From Alentia gelatinosa (taxonomy: Eukaryota; Annelida; Polychaeta; Phyllodocida; Polynoidae): a stretch of DNA of 64,000 bases. The notes below the pieces were generated by a model. It was not told the origin of the DNA. It searched no databases and saw nothing but the letters and a program-made list of their open reading frames with translations. Of the stretch, positions 1-12,959 are shown piece after piece. Position numbers and translations under genes: made by a program. Position 1 is the stretch's first letter. Each line of letters opens with the position of its first letter. The DNA is taken from positions 19,764,527 to 19,828,526 of the forward strand of contig OX465588.1 of NCBI GenBank assembly GCA_950022655.1, in the 5' to 3' direction.

Positions 1-2619
1 CCGGTCTTGTATTGACTCTTTCAATATTCACCATGAATCTATCGCTAAACCCAAATAAGTGCAATAGAAATACCATAATTGGAGATTTGTAGCAAAGGAT
101 GATATCAGTGGTTCGTCTATAATCACCTACGGTTATATAGCATAAGAAATACAGACACGCAAAGGTATATATTTAGAGTTTGACAGTGTATGGAATTCTA
201 TATAATACATCTTCAGTGAATCAAAAATGAATGTCCACATAGATCAAATAGTTCACTATTGTATTATGCTATATTTAAAGTCTCCCTGATGCTTTGGATT
301 AGCTTATTATACTGAAGTCGTAAAACATAGTCATAGGATGAGGCATGTCTTCATTAAATTCAGTTCTGCGTTTTCACGACCAGAGGTTACTGTGCAGAAA
401 CTGAACCAATGTATAGGACCATATAGATTTGTTGCAATTCATTCAAATATATTATGTAATAAGGGAACCAGTTGTTAATCTCAAAACCTTATATCCAGTG
501 CAATTAATCATAATGTACTATGATAATGAAATAAGAACTGTTTCCTTTCTTAACAAAAGCTACAAGATATCATCTTACATTTAAGTATCGAATGCTATAT
601 CAGGTACACACTGCTTATTAGCCAAGGAGTAATTCTGTAAATATTTGCCTATCCGTTGATCATATTTCATTAATGCCCGAATTATTGAGTCTGGCAAATA
701 TTGTGTAATCCATGCTTTAATTGTTTATCCTATGGCCTTCTTAACAAACTCCCGACGCTTTATGAGGTATTTCTCTGCTTTTCATCAGAATCCCATTCTA
801 TACTAAGGATAGAAACCGGCTAGCACCCCCGAGGTATGAATAAAGACTTCAGGGAAAATTAAGGTTTTTGTTTCAGGGAGCAATACATTTCCATTCGCAT
901 TACCTTTTATTTCATCGTTGACTCCATTGAATTGTTTGCTATAGTTCCTTTGAGAGAACTTTGAATCTCCCGAGATTCAGTGACAAAGCTGTGCTGTGTG
1001 ATGTATTTGTCGCAGCTGGTCCATTCCTCACAGAATCTCATCTAAACCTGACTAAAGGGGAGTGAAATAACAGTTCATAACCTTTTGCTTCCCTTGATAA
1101 CTGGAGAAATAGTATGCAGAAATTCCCTTCAAGGCATCCTTAAGCGTCTGCTTCTAGGTAAAAAATTAGATTGGAATTCCTTTGTGATGTTATCTGAATG
1201 ATGTCACGGTCTTGCTCATTAAGTGCGATTCACACTTAGGGACTAATGTACCTGAGACGAGTGTACTCTACACTTCTCGCCTGTCTCAGACAACACTCTA
1301 TTGGTATAGAATTGTTGTAGCAATGTGCCATCTTTTGCTTGTCCCAGTCTGAAGGGAAATTAGCACATTGGATTCACGTGGAAGGACAAAACTGATATAT
1401 AGTCTTGCGGACAAAGACCTTCAGGCAGGGTAGATTGTCGTTGGAGTCCCGTTTTAATACTCTTCCTGCTACTCAACTATCCTTGAGGTGAATGGTGTGA
1501 ACATCATGCGATTCTGCTTGCTGACTTCCCATCTGCTAGTTTGGGTGCTTTGTCGGCGACTCAGCAATGGGAACATTTGTCTCACCAAAATGCTAAAAAC
1601 ATATTTAAAATCAAAATCTCCTGGGATTCTGTTTTTCAGGAAGAGAATTCGACGACGATAATTTCCATATCAATCTCAGAGAAATGATACCCGACCATTC
1701 AGCGTGGTGCGTTTATTCTAGTACAGAATCTAAGAGGGCTAACCTCCTACCATACACAGGTAGGGGGATGGCCTATGTGTCGCTGGGGTGCCCTACCTGT
1801 TATTGATTACATCAGTATTCTATCAACCGTTGAGCTAAAACATTGACAATAAGTTTGCCTTGAGGTCTTCGGGTATCACCCAAAACGTTGTTAGATTCAT
1901 CTATGTAATTTTGCACTCAATTATTCAAATGGTATATACCCTCAAAGGCAACCCATAATTCTAACTTTACTATTTCACATATATTTTCACTCATGACACC
2001 TCCTTACCCATTCCCACCTATATATGGAACAAATTCGGTGAAGAATCCATTATTGGAGGAATAATATCATTTTCATTTCAACATCAAGGCTAAAGTTTAT
2101 GACAAGCAATTAAGAGTCACTGTATTATTATTTGCTAAATAAATCTATTAGATCGACTCGTTGGCAGATTGAGTAGACCCTTCTCGTAATAATGAGTTAT
2201 TCACTCAAGGGTATTTCTGTTAAAGTCTAGACGACCTCCTCTGGTTTAAGAAGGAATACACATCGAGTAGAACCTACATTCGCTTTGTTCTCATTTGGAA
2301 TCATGATGTCAGGCAAGATTGCAAGAATACTTGGAACCATCAAGTCGTTATAGTAACGTTCATAGAAAAAAATGCCATAAACTATAGGGGATCATACGAC
2401 TTCCCCTGAATAACATAAGCTAAGAAAGATTAAGAATAGTTCAGCCAATTGTTCTTATTCTGGCTCATCCATTCTGTCTCGATAGGTTATTCCCAACTTT
2501 GTTTTGCTTTGAAATATAATATACGGTGTTATACCTACATTCTATGAAAAGTTTCAAAAATCAATTTATTATTCCATTGTAAAAACTTGGGGACGCGGGT
2601 AAATCTTGGGGAAATGGCA
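1..2619. other. AT-rich non-coding stretch
   Basis: I see no supported gene. Reading frames are short and interrupted, and none resembles a protein family I know. There is local self-complementarity around 1230-1300, but no clear element boundaries. Confidence 0.5.
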
Positions 2620-2621
2620 TC

Positions 2622-2735
2622 TTGAGGTAACATTCGCCCTGGATTGGTACCTCAAAACATCATTCGCCATGGAGCGGTTGACTATCAAGGTATCATTCGC
2701 CATGGGCGGTTGATGTATCAAAGCATCGTCTGTAT
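2622..2735. repeat. 33-bp minisatellite, about 3.3 units
   Basis: Units beginning TCAAAACATC at 2652, TCAAGGTATC at 2685 and TCAAAGCATC at 2718 are spaced exactly 33 bp apart. They share the core ATTCGCCATGG. A more diverged unit precedes them at 2622. A minus-strand open frame across it (2569-2760) is explained by the repeat and is not called as a gene. Confidence 0.75.
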
Positions 2736-3329
2736 CGAAATGGGGTATCACAATTGTCATTACTAGGAATAAGTGAAATTCAGCTAGATCTTCAAATCAG
2801 TGTCTATCATATATGGCGGGTACTCGATTCAAAAACGAGAGAAACCATGCGAATTAAAGGTTTTATGTAAGTGTAAAGACATCAATTCTTCTGTCGCCTG
2901 TTCCCTGTATATGATAAGTGAGTGTTTCAAGTCCAAATCAGATGATGTGTTCACCTCGTTGAGGGAAGCTATCATTGTCTTTTTAGCTCATGGCTATCTG
3001 GATATATACTACTCAATGAATGCTAACCTGAGTGTGTTATTTAATTTTGCGACGGTTTCAGGACACAGGGCTCATATATCTCTTACTTTTTAATTTGCCC
3101 TCTCGTGAGGGATCCATACTAACCAGATAATATCAAAACAATATTTCCATATTCGTTAAAATGTTTAGATCTTTTAGTGGGACACAGGTTGAGAGAAACT
3201 TCGTGCTTTTGAAATACAAAGATGACACTGTTGTGCAAGGATAGTTGACGATAAACTTTGGTATACACGTCTTAAACCATGTTGGTAACTCTCACCTGTT
3301 GGTGGTGGTACTATTCAGTCCTGTCAGAA
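2736..3329. other. No supported gene; one unrecognised open frame
   Basis: A 97-residue plus-strand open frame at 2800-3093 has several Cys residues but no domain I recognise. I see no splice-site pair that would make it part of a larger gene, so it is noted and not called as coding. Confidence 0.4.
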
Positions 3330-3760
3330 CACGAGCCTCTGAGAATCCACTGAGAGCAGCTCACTCGGTACATCCCGCGGTTTCGCGTTAGTCCCTGATA
3401 TAGTAGTCACACTCTCACATAGCAAACCAAACGTGCTTTCGTTGGAGTCCGTTTCCCCAAGGGTAAGTGCATGCAACGCAGTTTTTCCGCTCAGTCAGCA
3501 GCAGGCCGTGTGACTCCGCGAGTTACTCCGGTCCTAAGAAGAGGTGTCTCGGGAGGAGGTAGATGTGTCAGAAGGAGAGGTTAGAGGAGGCTGCGATCCT
3601 CTCCCGCTGCCGGCCCGTGAAGCAGAGATGCCGGCCTGTGTCCGCACATCGACCGGGGCCCAGCTGCTCGGTAGCGCCGCCCGCCGCCTGTAGCCCTTCA
3701 CTCATCACCTGCCGCCCAGCACTCATTGCTGGTCTTTACTGAGTGCCAGGCAATGTCCGC
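3330..3760. other. GC-rich patch in AT-rich surroundings
   Basis: This stretch is visibly richer in G, C and CpG than its flanks, especially 3530-3725. A short plus-strand open frame starts near 3563 (Arg/Cys/Pro-rich, under 60 residues). It could be a promoter-type CpG island, the first exon of an unseen gene, or part of a repeat. No TATA box or splice donor settles this. Confidence 0.35.
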
Positions 3761-4430
3761 ATTAATGCCCCCTCGACTTGGTTAGATTATGTTGCCCAGC
3801 CTCTAGAACTAGTATCACGCCTCATCATTGGTACTTAGTGAACTTTGGGATATAGTCTATCTTTGACGCTTTATGTAGTATTTGCATTTTAAGCTGTTTG
3901 ATCGGGAACTTAGCACATGGGTCATAAATCCTCCAAATTTATGATTTAGACATGAATTGTCTGTTTATATCGTTACCAGAAACTCACTAAGCTCCTCGTC
4001 GTGCTGCATGCCTATCCCGGGAATTTGACTCTCACATGATCCATGTGCTGATAGTCCTTATACATCACACTACTAACTAATAAAACCCCACGATAAACAA
4101 ATGACTGCAAACTACCACCAAATGTGGTCCCTTATGCCAGACCAGCATAGTTATGTTCGTTTTGTTTTTGAAATATTTTGCGAAAGGAGAATACAAAGAT
4201 AGAATTATTATCATCCAATATATGCACCCTCTCACCGCTCACCCTCCCATAAATTAAGAACACGGGTATCGGACAAATAGACAATAATCATCGGTTTTGT
4301 GGACCCTGAGTGGTTTGTAGAGCTACCTATCCACAAAACCATCGTCTGTTGTATTTACTCCAATATCTGAAACCCGTGAATTGTCATATTAAATTGCATA
4401 TCAATATGCTATGTCTTTGCTCTATAGAAC

Positions 4431-4560
4431 AGAGGGAATATTCTCCCATACACAATGGCTTTGAGGTCGTGCACCATGGAATTTAATCCATATACCACGG
4501 TTATGGTCTCTGGTTGATTTTAAACAATGGGTAGTTGTTTACTGAGTATCCATACATTTT
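4431..4560 (+). repeat. Dispersed repeat, copy A (about 130 bp)
   Basis: The stretch matches, in reverse complement, the segment at 44631-44759. Both share the cores ATGGCTTTGAGG, GGTTATGGT, CAATGGGTAGT and ACTGAGTATCCATACATT in the same order and at similar spacing. This is a dispersed interspersed repeat of unknown class. No coding capacity is visible. Confidence 0.75.
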
Positions 4561-4947
4561 CAACTGGTGCTTTGTATACCATGAATAATAAAGACCCATC
4601 TTTCCATAGCTGCACCACCCCTACAGCTGAACCAACACAGACACAGACTCCCCTTCCTCAGCCAAGCCAATCTAGTAAGTAACACATCGAACAGCCCTCA
4701 TACAGACCAACCCATACACAATCCAACCCATTGGCACACCCTCCCATAGATAGATTATCTGGTAGGTACACTAAAGTACATTTATATCACTGCGCAGACA
4801 GACCAATCAGCCATCAGATCTTTCGACAACAAGATCAACCCACATACAGATCAAACCATCCACATACCCACTAACATACGGACCGACTCACACGAAGACC
4901 GATTAATTCGCACTGACGGTGGCCATCACCTAGAGAACTTAAAAAAC

Positions 4948-5591
4948 CATTTTCCATTGGCCGACGAAAACGGCACTGGTGATTTTAGTTCTCCAAAGAG
5001 TCTGTCTGTGGTTATACAGACTGCGGGTTGGTATCAAAGAGGCGGTGAGGACGCAGTGAATCGCTTATGTCCCTTGTATTTTACAGGTGCCTGCCAACTT
5101 AATGTTCATTCAGAAATATTGAGTCACACCGATTAGAGTAAAGCATTTTATTCATGATGGTTGTTCGATGTTGGTATTATTGCACATTTTCGCCAAATCA
5201 ATCTGTGACCATTTCAGATGCCAAACTATTCATCTATCGTGCATAGGTGTGCACACAAAAAGGCGATCGATGGTTCCTGACTGCAGTTTGGTGGCGAATG
5301 ATGGGCCAGTGGAAAATCGCCTGAAGAAGGACTGAAATAATCGGTATCGTTTTCGTCGGCCAGAGAGTCATGTTCCACTGGCCAATTCCAATTAAATCTG
5401 TTTGTACTCAGACAATACAGGGGAAAGAATGCAAGTGATGCACCCTTACCGAGCGTCGGCCAATGGGAATGAGGTCAAACACAACACATTCACCGACTAT
5501 TTGATACCGACGTGCAGTCGTTGGCCACCACCAACCGTCTTCGAGGTGAACTCAATTAATCGGTGCCTTTTTCGTCGGCCAGTGGAAAATG
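4948..5591. mobile_element. TIR element (MITE-like), about 640 bp
   Basis: The left end (4948-4976) and the reverse complement of the right end (5563-5591) match over 29 bases with two differences. The shared sequence begins CATTTTCC and includes GGCCGACGAAAA. Similarity weakens further inward but continues (GGTTGGT and GTATCAAA blocks). A third internal copy of the CGTCGGCCAG motif lies near 5355. There is no transposase frame. The layout fits a non-autonomous DNA transposon or a nest of two related copies. Confidence 0.7.
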
Positions 5592-8376
5592 ACTATTTCA
5601 TGGACGTATACAGTATACCACCCCCCTGAGTGGTGCCCAGACTGTTGCACTTCTGGCAGTAGTTGGTGATCTGACCCTTGAAGGCATTGAATGGCGATTG
5701 CATGACAGACACTCAGCTATATTACCTATGTACGAACGTCACGAGATCTCTGAACATCCGTGGAGGAGTAGGCGTTCTACAATGACATGCGTCAGTTCAT
5801 TCAAATCGTATCTCAATACTGCTTCAGCGATAGTAGATCACTATTAATCTCCACAGCGGTAGGAATAATGATAAATGATATGAATAAAAAATGAAAGTCA
5901 TGAAATGGTGATATTTGTTTTTACCCCTTTTCCTCAAACAATTTATTAAATCAAATAATTGTTTACAAAAACCGTTCATATGAATATAAAATGAAATATA
6001 ATGCATGACATAGACTTTGTGGTCAGACAATTACCATTTTTATATATCTTTAAATATGATTTATATATCAGAAACAATACTGGTTAGATTGTCGTAACTA
6101 ATTAGTATTTCTTATAATTGCCATTTTGCCGCCCTTAGTAAATATCCATCTTATAATGTATTGTCAATATTCGCTCGTTATCCGTATCTACGCTTTTTAT
6201 TGATGCTTGAAGGGTTTCGACACTAAAACCCTGTCAACCATGAATTGCATATCGTCAGAAGTAAGCCTCAACTAGCGTGTCCTTACAGGAAGACCTCTTG
6301 CTATGGTATAAATTCGTTGAAGTAGAGGGAACACTATTTCTGCTGACATTTAAAAAAACATATCCTCACTGTCACTGACCTGGCTTCCTGCTCAGGCAGA
6401 CATAATTCACGCGGAAGATAAGATTTTTTCAAAAACATGAACGTAATGAGGTCGGCCCTGAGCCCTAGGCGTACTTTAGGTGTCTGCATATCCCACTCTA
6501 AAACGTACCAAGAGAGCGATGCACGTTCCTCCGGGACCTCCCGCCTCTACCCGCTATCACCACCGGGACTGTATCGGCCCCCGGGCCGGGGTCGGGGTCG
6601 GGGTACAGGGGTGGTCGTACATAATGATCAAACCCACTGTTTTGATCCCACCCGACATGGCCGGGCTCGTGGTGGTCTGTGCTTGTGATCCTTGTTCCTG
6701 GCCCTTAACGGAACTCTATTGATTCCCAGGGACACACGATTTGGCATCCAAGACATTGGGTCCCCACCACAGAAGCGAACCTGAGCTGATAATGCTGAGC
6801 TTACGAAAAGGTTTGGGGTTTGCTTATCAGGATAGTCCTAACTATTTGTTATCTAAGATCGGCCATGGGAGACACTCAAGCATATGTTTCACCTCGTCTA
6901 AAATTTGGTTTAAAAACTTCAAATCAGAATATATATTCATTACTCTCTCAGTACAAATTCCCCAATGAAATGTATTGGGCAGCAATAAACTACTATCTAT
7001 TTCCGATCTTATTTTGGGAAAAAAAAACACAGTTCCTCTCCCCTTTACTATTTAGTACGCAAAAAGTGTGTTTACCTTATGGCGTACAATTGAACTACTC
7101 ATATTTACAAAGCTACTTCCTATGATTTTCTCCTTTTTATTGATGAAGGGGAGTGATAATTACAATAATAAGGGTCTGTGTTTAGATGACCGTTAACGAC
7201 TCGGTGTTGACAAGATATGGATGCCATATTATGCAATGCTCATGCAGTACTCAAATTCATAACTGGTGTGTAGTGTACCGCTAGAACTTAGTGTGAGCTG
7301 AGAAAGTTCCCAACTTTGACTTCGATGATAAAATCTTCTGGTCTACGGATGTCAAAGATGTATTCCTCATCGAGTAGTTCAAGATGAATTGACGCGTTTG
7401 GGAAACACATGTTACACAGGTTATTTTCCATCAGGCATGAAGAGGTCCATTAGAAATCTTATCTCTGATCTCTGTAAAGACCCATACCTCAACTATTAAA
7501 AACACCTGACCTAACTATCGCTGGTGATAGAAAGATTTCCTAAAATTTGACTTCTTTTAGTGAAATTTGAGAAAAGTTGTAATGCAATAGATGACGAGTT
7601 GGTGAAAGCAGTGTGGTGATGTACAAGTGACTGTTGTCTCTTGGGTTGATTATATTTCCTACGCTTATACGTCTTATGAAGATGGTATAGATTCCGATAA
7701 AATGATTTTAAAGTTATGACAGTTTTTTTTTTTATTCTGTCAAAAGATATCTCTTGCACAAAAGATGGATTATTTTATCAACTTAATTTCTATAAATAAA
7801 CATGGAATATAGTAGACTAGAGTTTGTGATAGTGATTTCCCAATGCAAGCAGAGTGAATGGTAGTTTTGATTTTATCCTACCCCGTCTCCAAGAATTGAA
7901 GATATCAAGATATCATAATTGATTATTATGTCGATTCTTTATTCATCAAAGTGCCCAATAACATGGTTATAACTCGATTTCTTTTGGTGTGTACATCTTA
8001 TGTATATAACAATGGCGCTGTTCCATAAATGAGATGGGCTTGTTGTATAAATCATTCGTAATATTCTGTATCATGCTATTAAACATGTGAATTGGTGCTT
8101 TATGAATTCAACCACAATTTTGTTTGTGATACTTCACGTTCTGGTCGCTGATTGGTCAATTATTTGGTTGCATGGTAACAATTATGTATGCCACTAGTGG
8201 CATACAAGACTCTCTATGCTGGTCAGCATGGGATACGTAAATTCAATGTTAAGCCTGTAGAATTTTTTTCTAGGGTTAGGATGAACAGCGGAATAGCTGT
8301 TACATCCTTCGATTATCGTATCTTCACTTAAGTACCTGGCTTATTCTCGCCAAAACTGTGCACGGGCCTCAGGCCT
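5592..8376. other. Non-coding stretch without a supported gene
   Basis: Apart from a G-rich tract near 6.6 kb, I see nothing assignable. Overlapping open frames at 6437-6722 are Pro/Arg/Gly-rich because of the local GC-rich run. The frames at 6741-7125 and 7511-7759 show no recognisable motif. Confidence 0.45.
6588..6611 (+). other. G-quadruplex-capable tract
   Basis: Four runs of four G are separated by TC, TC and TACA, which fits the classical intramolecular G-quadruplex pattern with very short loops. It sits in a short GC-rich patch (about 6500-6680). Folding is inferred from the pattern only. Confidence 0.7.
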
Positions 8377-8420
8377 CCATTATCCCGACACAAGTAGGTC
8401 TACTCGTGTCGGGATAATGG
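8377..8420. repeat. Near-perfect short palindrome
   Basis: Arms CCATTATCCCGACAC (8377-8391) and its reverse complement (8406-8420) flank a 14-base centre that is itself partly self-complementary. It could be a solo hairpin element or the core of a small MITE. Confidence 0.8.
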
Positions 8421-9518
8421 ATTGGCTGTGGAGTATGATGTGAATGACACAAAGAGGTTAGTTTGCAACCATTTAGGGAAATATGGTATGTTATTATTTT
8501 TGTTAAATTCCCCTGATATATTATTACATTACCAAATATCTAAGGATTCATTACAATCACCACAGATTTATGGCACCCGCACCAGCAGCAAACCTGCAAT
8601 CTAGTCAGCAACCGATATATCACGTTTATTGTTCAAACACCTTTTAAAGAGCTATTCAATTGATCTTTGAGTCAATGGAGACAGCTGTTTCTACTCTCAG
8701 CTTGTGCTCATGATGGGTATTTGTCATCTGGATTTGAAATCTATACTGGCTCCCCGTCAAGGTTTGCCTAGTCCAACTGGCTGTGGAATAGCTAGTGATC
8801 AGAAAGGAGCAATGAAATCTTTCAGAATAAGGTTGAAAGATCAACATTGGCAACATTTTTCTTGCATCAAGGGAACTATTGTTGACATTGGACTTGAAAC
8901 ACTGAACTAGACTAACATGAAGTAGTAAGTTTAAATTAGGTCATCCTGTCATTATCGCTAATGGCCCAAAGTTAAAGCTTAAGGAGTCTCCAATTGTCTA
9001 GGCCTCACATTCGTAGGACTCATTGTAGTTTAAACTCAATAGTGTCAGCTTCGATAGTAGATGTTCTATAGCAGCACAGTAAACTGATCAAACCACTATA
9101 AGATTGACCTAACCGAGTTACAAAGCATCAGCAATGAAGCTCTCGTTCCATCCTAAAGTAAAACGTTGGCATAGAAAAGGGCTTTCCTCTCCTTCCTCAT
9201 TGGTTCAAACATTAATTTCCCCATGATTGTGTTTGGGGCACTGACTTCTTTTCAATCAGATTAATGGGTTATATACATTAAGTTGGTTTTATATCTGTAG
9301 CTTTAGACAACTCTTTAATATTCCAAGCTTTATACAACGACTTTGGTTAAAACAACTTTTTGGACGTGTACATCTTGTTCATATAGGTGTATCATGAAGT
9401 AACTCTGAGCAAAAAGAATGAAAATTGTCCAAAGCGCGACCGATCTTTGATAAAACATTCTTTTTTGGCTGGTAGCTAGTTTTCCTTTTCAGTGACTAAA
9501 TAAGAAACCAACAAGTTT
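8421..9518. other. Non-coding stretch without a supported gene
   Basis: A 68-residue plus-strand frame at 8704-8910 and a minus-strand frame at 8656-8856 overlap each other. Neither shows a recognisable motif. Confidence 0.4.
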
Positions 9519-9629
9519 TGCTAAAAGTCGTCGTTCTCCATGAGTTTGATGTGGAGTTATATGAACGAGGCGACAGCCGAGTGAATATCACATAACATTC
9601 AAACGAGTTGGAGAGCAACGACTTTGATC
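9519..9629. mobile_element. Short foldback element
   Basis: The left arm (about 9521-9552) is imperfectly complementary to the right arm (about 9594-9628). Shared blocks are AAAGTCGT, CTCCA and TTTGATGT/ACATTCAAA. The loop carries GAGGCGACAGCCGAG. Similar small hairpins with GC-rich loops occur at 15477, 48987 and 51955 in this window. Confidence 0.55.
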
Positions 9630-11022
9630 AAAACGAGTTGCTTTCTGTATTTATCTTACCCCTGTATACACTAAAAGACGACACACAGGATATGGACCAG
9701 GCCAATGTTACGGCTGTGGGACAATAGTAATAGGGTGAGATAATACTTGTATCTCTGCGATATACATACCCACGGATATTGATTTTGTCATGACGTGGTT
9801 CACTTTTGATAACATAGTACTAAATTGACATTTACCGAAGGTGAGATTTCGCAAATAAAGATTAGTAAACACACATGTATTTCTCCAGATCTTTGTGCAG
9901 TATCATAGTAAATGAGTCAACTGAGAGGAGTGAAGCGGCTAAGACCTGAAATTGATTCTCAATACCACTAGGGATTGAAGGTGAAGGGTGTAAGCACGTG
10001 TCCAAGCTGCTTATATTGAATCTGCAAGGTCACACTTCTGTGGAGCATCCTCACCACTCCTGCTTAAAAAGGCTGTCCATTAATTCTCAGATCTCGATCA
10101 ATACCAGACATTCATTCTATTGATGTAATGATTAACGCTTTGTTACTTACCTCCTATGACGATGCACTCGAGCCCAATGTGCACAAGTGCAGTTTAGATG
10201 ATGTTTTTTTGCGCAATCATATTGCGCAATTTTCAAAGCAGGCTGACTGTGGAAAGCGCAGTGCACAATTGCGGCATTAGATTGCTTAGTTCTGGTTCAT
10301 TTTGAATGCGGAGTGTCGTCTCAATTTGATTGCTGAGTTTTAATGCATTATATTTGCATTTCTATGATGGTTGTTAATTGCAATTCAATTAAAGTGTATC
10401 AATTCAGAATCATACCTAATATTGCTGACCACAACTAGGATTTAGAATGTCAGGAAATGAACTGCTGATTTCAGAATGGTACAGATCAAAATGTATTATA
10501 AAGAAATTGATCTTTTCATCAAGTTTACACCACTTCAGAGACACGTGGTTGTTCCTGTATAAGTATTTTTGGCAATACAGTTATATGAAAATTCCCTCGT
10601 ACACTTTCGTTTGTTTCATCGGGAAATGTTCACTGTAGTCCAGGAACTGTACCTGTCAAGGTTCGAAGTGATAAAAAAAAACTTGCGCCATGTGTTCGGG
10701 CACAATATTCCATGTTTCCAAATGACCACTTGAAATGTGAACAACAACGGCTTGATTTTACTGATGACCACACAAATTTATCAGATTTGTTATATTTAGT
10801 TGAGAATTATGACTCAGTATGTGACACTAGACATACATCTACACACAGTGTTGAAGACTGGGCCTGTGGTAAACATACACACTGCACCCATCGATGGACA
10901 TGTCCCAGTGCTCGTAACCACTAACTTAGACTTAAATACACAAAGTCACAACTGTCAAGTCTAAACCAAACCCAACACCAAGTGTTGACAAACGCAACAC
11001 TATCCTCTCCACATCTTTTCAG
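9630..11022. other. Non-coding stretch upstream of a possible exon
   Basis: There is no supported gene. The open frames at 10447-10638 and 10712-10924 on the plus strand are unrecognised. I could not pair them with convincing splice sites leading to the exon at 11023. Confidence 0.4.
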
Positions 11023-11241
11023 GTGATCGACGATACTCCCAGGATCCCTACACTGAGTTTGCAGGGATCTTCGGGAGGCAAACTGCCGACTGCACAAGGC
11101 AAAAGAAAGGGGTTTGCACCACTGCCGGGCTACCTCGTCCAGGATGCGTGCAGCAGAATCGTTGATGAAAGACGGCGGTCTGCCATGCGTTATGGAAATA
11201 GCGGCCGCCTCACTCGCCCATCAACAGCGGCTGGCTATTGA
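11023..11241 (+). CDS. Possible terminal coding exon, unknown protein
   Basis: A pyrimidine-rich run ending in TTTTCAG (AG at 11021-11022) is followed by 72 open codons, beginning Val-Ile-Asp-Asp, and a TGA at 11239-11241. The stretch is clearly more GC-rich than its surroundings. It is rich in Arg, Ser, Pro, Gly and Thr and contains FAPLPGYLVQD and a basic RRRSAMRYGNSGRLTRP segment. That composition looks like a disordered protein C-terminus, not random AT-rich translation. I do not recognise the family. No upstream exon was identified, so the strand and the reality of the gene are uncertain. It could instead be a fortuitous open frame in a GC-rich patch. Confidence 0.35.
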   Translation: MIDDTPRIPTLSLQGSSGGKLPTAQGKRKGFAPLPGYLVQDACSRIVDERRRSAMRYGNSGRLTRPSTAAGY

Positions 11242-12959
11242 TGGGAAAAGACATTTGATATTATCAGTTCTTGATATCAAATAGTCAATTTTACCTTCTC
11301 AGTGTTTACAATAGTAGCGTGGGCGAATGACATCCAACTAATCAGCCATTTGTATTACCTCAGTCCCTTGAACCATTTCTGATATCTTCCCAGTTACAAT
11401 TCGTATTGCTCTGAAGTCTGAGTACACTGTATTGATTAGAGATACCCGGGTCTAATCCCTACAATTCCAAATTTTTCATACTACTGTTACCTGTAACTCA
11501 TTTTTAGCAAAGAGAAAAATAAAGCACACTACTGAGTGTAATTACTGTGACAAAAAAGATGATGTTCTTCACTGATATCAGACGGTTCTGGTGTATGGTG
11601 AAAAATTGGTTCTCTTTTTCTTTTGGTTTTGGATTGATAGACCCAGGAAGTAACAAGAATAAGGTGAAATTGATTAATTACATTCTTCTGTATGGCAAAG
11701 CTTTTGTACACAGAAGGAGACTTTTCTACGATAATCACTCTGTTTTTCTTTTGCAATTTCTCTAACACCTGCCCTGTAAGAAGCAGGGTTGTGCTGCAAT
11801 GGTTCTCCTGTAATCTGTAATTTATATCTTATGTGTTCAGTCTCAGTCTGAATATTGTCATGTGCATAAATGTGTATGGAATGCTGTCACTCCATTTCAA
11901 TCGATCAACTAATCACTTTAAGAACAATACCGTTTGGTGCTCAAAGAACCTCTATGTTTTTGGAACTTATTTTTAAAAAAAGCCATTGTTACATTAGAAT
12001 GGCCTGCTCAGTAAAAAAGACAATGGAAAGACCTGTATTGGCTCTGGTTCTTGAATTTTTGTGACTGGGCATCACCCTGTAACCTATAACCATACTGAAC
12101 CCTAAACTATGATGTAAGAATTACAATAATCAATGATGATTCAGTTGTTTTCTGCATTTATATATATATGAACTTTTATTCTTCCTTTTATTTGTACTCT
12201 GGCCTTCTGAACTGTTTAATGGATATTATGTTAAGGATATGAGAGTGGCAATCACATAAGAAAAATTGACAAATTAGTCAGTCAGGCTTTAGCTAGAACA
12301 AATTTTCTTTGCCCTTATAGGGTGGTTTATGTAAAAAATCATTAAAAAAAGAGTAAAAACATGACTGAGAGAGCACACTTGTCTAATCAAAATTGTTCTA
12401 TGTATGTATGTTGTCTGTAAAGTATCTTCTCTGACCTACCCTACAGGTGGTCATGAGAACAAGGAAATGTACGGAGTATGCCTCGCTTTACGATTATTAC
12501 CTCCAGAGATCTATGGTGATTGAGTATGTTGCTACATCTGAGGGACGCTGGTTAATCATGCTAGATTGTGCCTTAGTCCTATCCGCGCCACGCCTATCGA
12601 TAGTTATAGTAACAAAGTTACGGCCCGTCCAAGCAGAACTATATCTGTTAGAAACGCGTTTTAATTTCAAAATTGCGATGTGTCATCAGACTGATGGATA
12701 TGAACTGTCTTCCTCGATCTCTCGATAGATATGTGGCTGTTATTAGATTGAACGCTTGTTACATTGCTTGTTAATGTTTGAAGGCATTGCGACATGTTGC
12801 GCCGGGGATATACTAATGCATTGTTCTGCAGTGTTACGTGGTGTCCCTACCTAGTATGACATGATAGTTTGACTTAATGTGTGGGATAACCTCTAGGGAC
12901 TCCATGATCCGCAAGGTTGTGGTACTTCTAACATGGTTGATATATTCAGCTACCTAAAT
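11242..12959. other. Non-coding stretch without a supported gene
   Basis: The sequence is AT-rich. An open frame at 12447-12728 is preceded by an acceptor-like CCCTACAG but has no recognisable motif or matching donor. I see nothing else assignable. Confidence 0.4.

Noticed and set aside
6437..6722. Pro/Arg-rich overlapping frames
   Set aside because: Two frames open over the same GC-rich G-quadruplex patch; composition effect with no motif.
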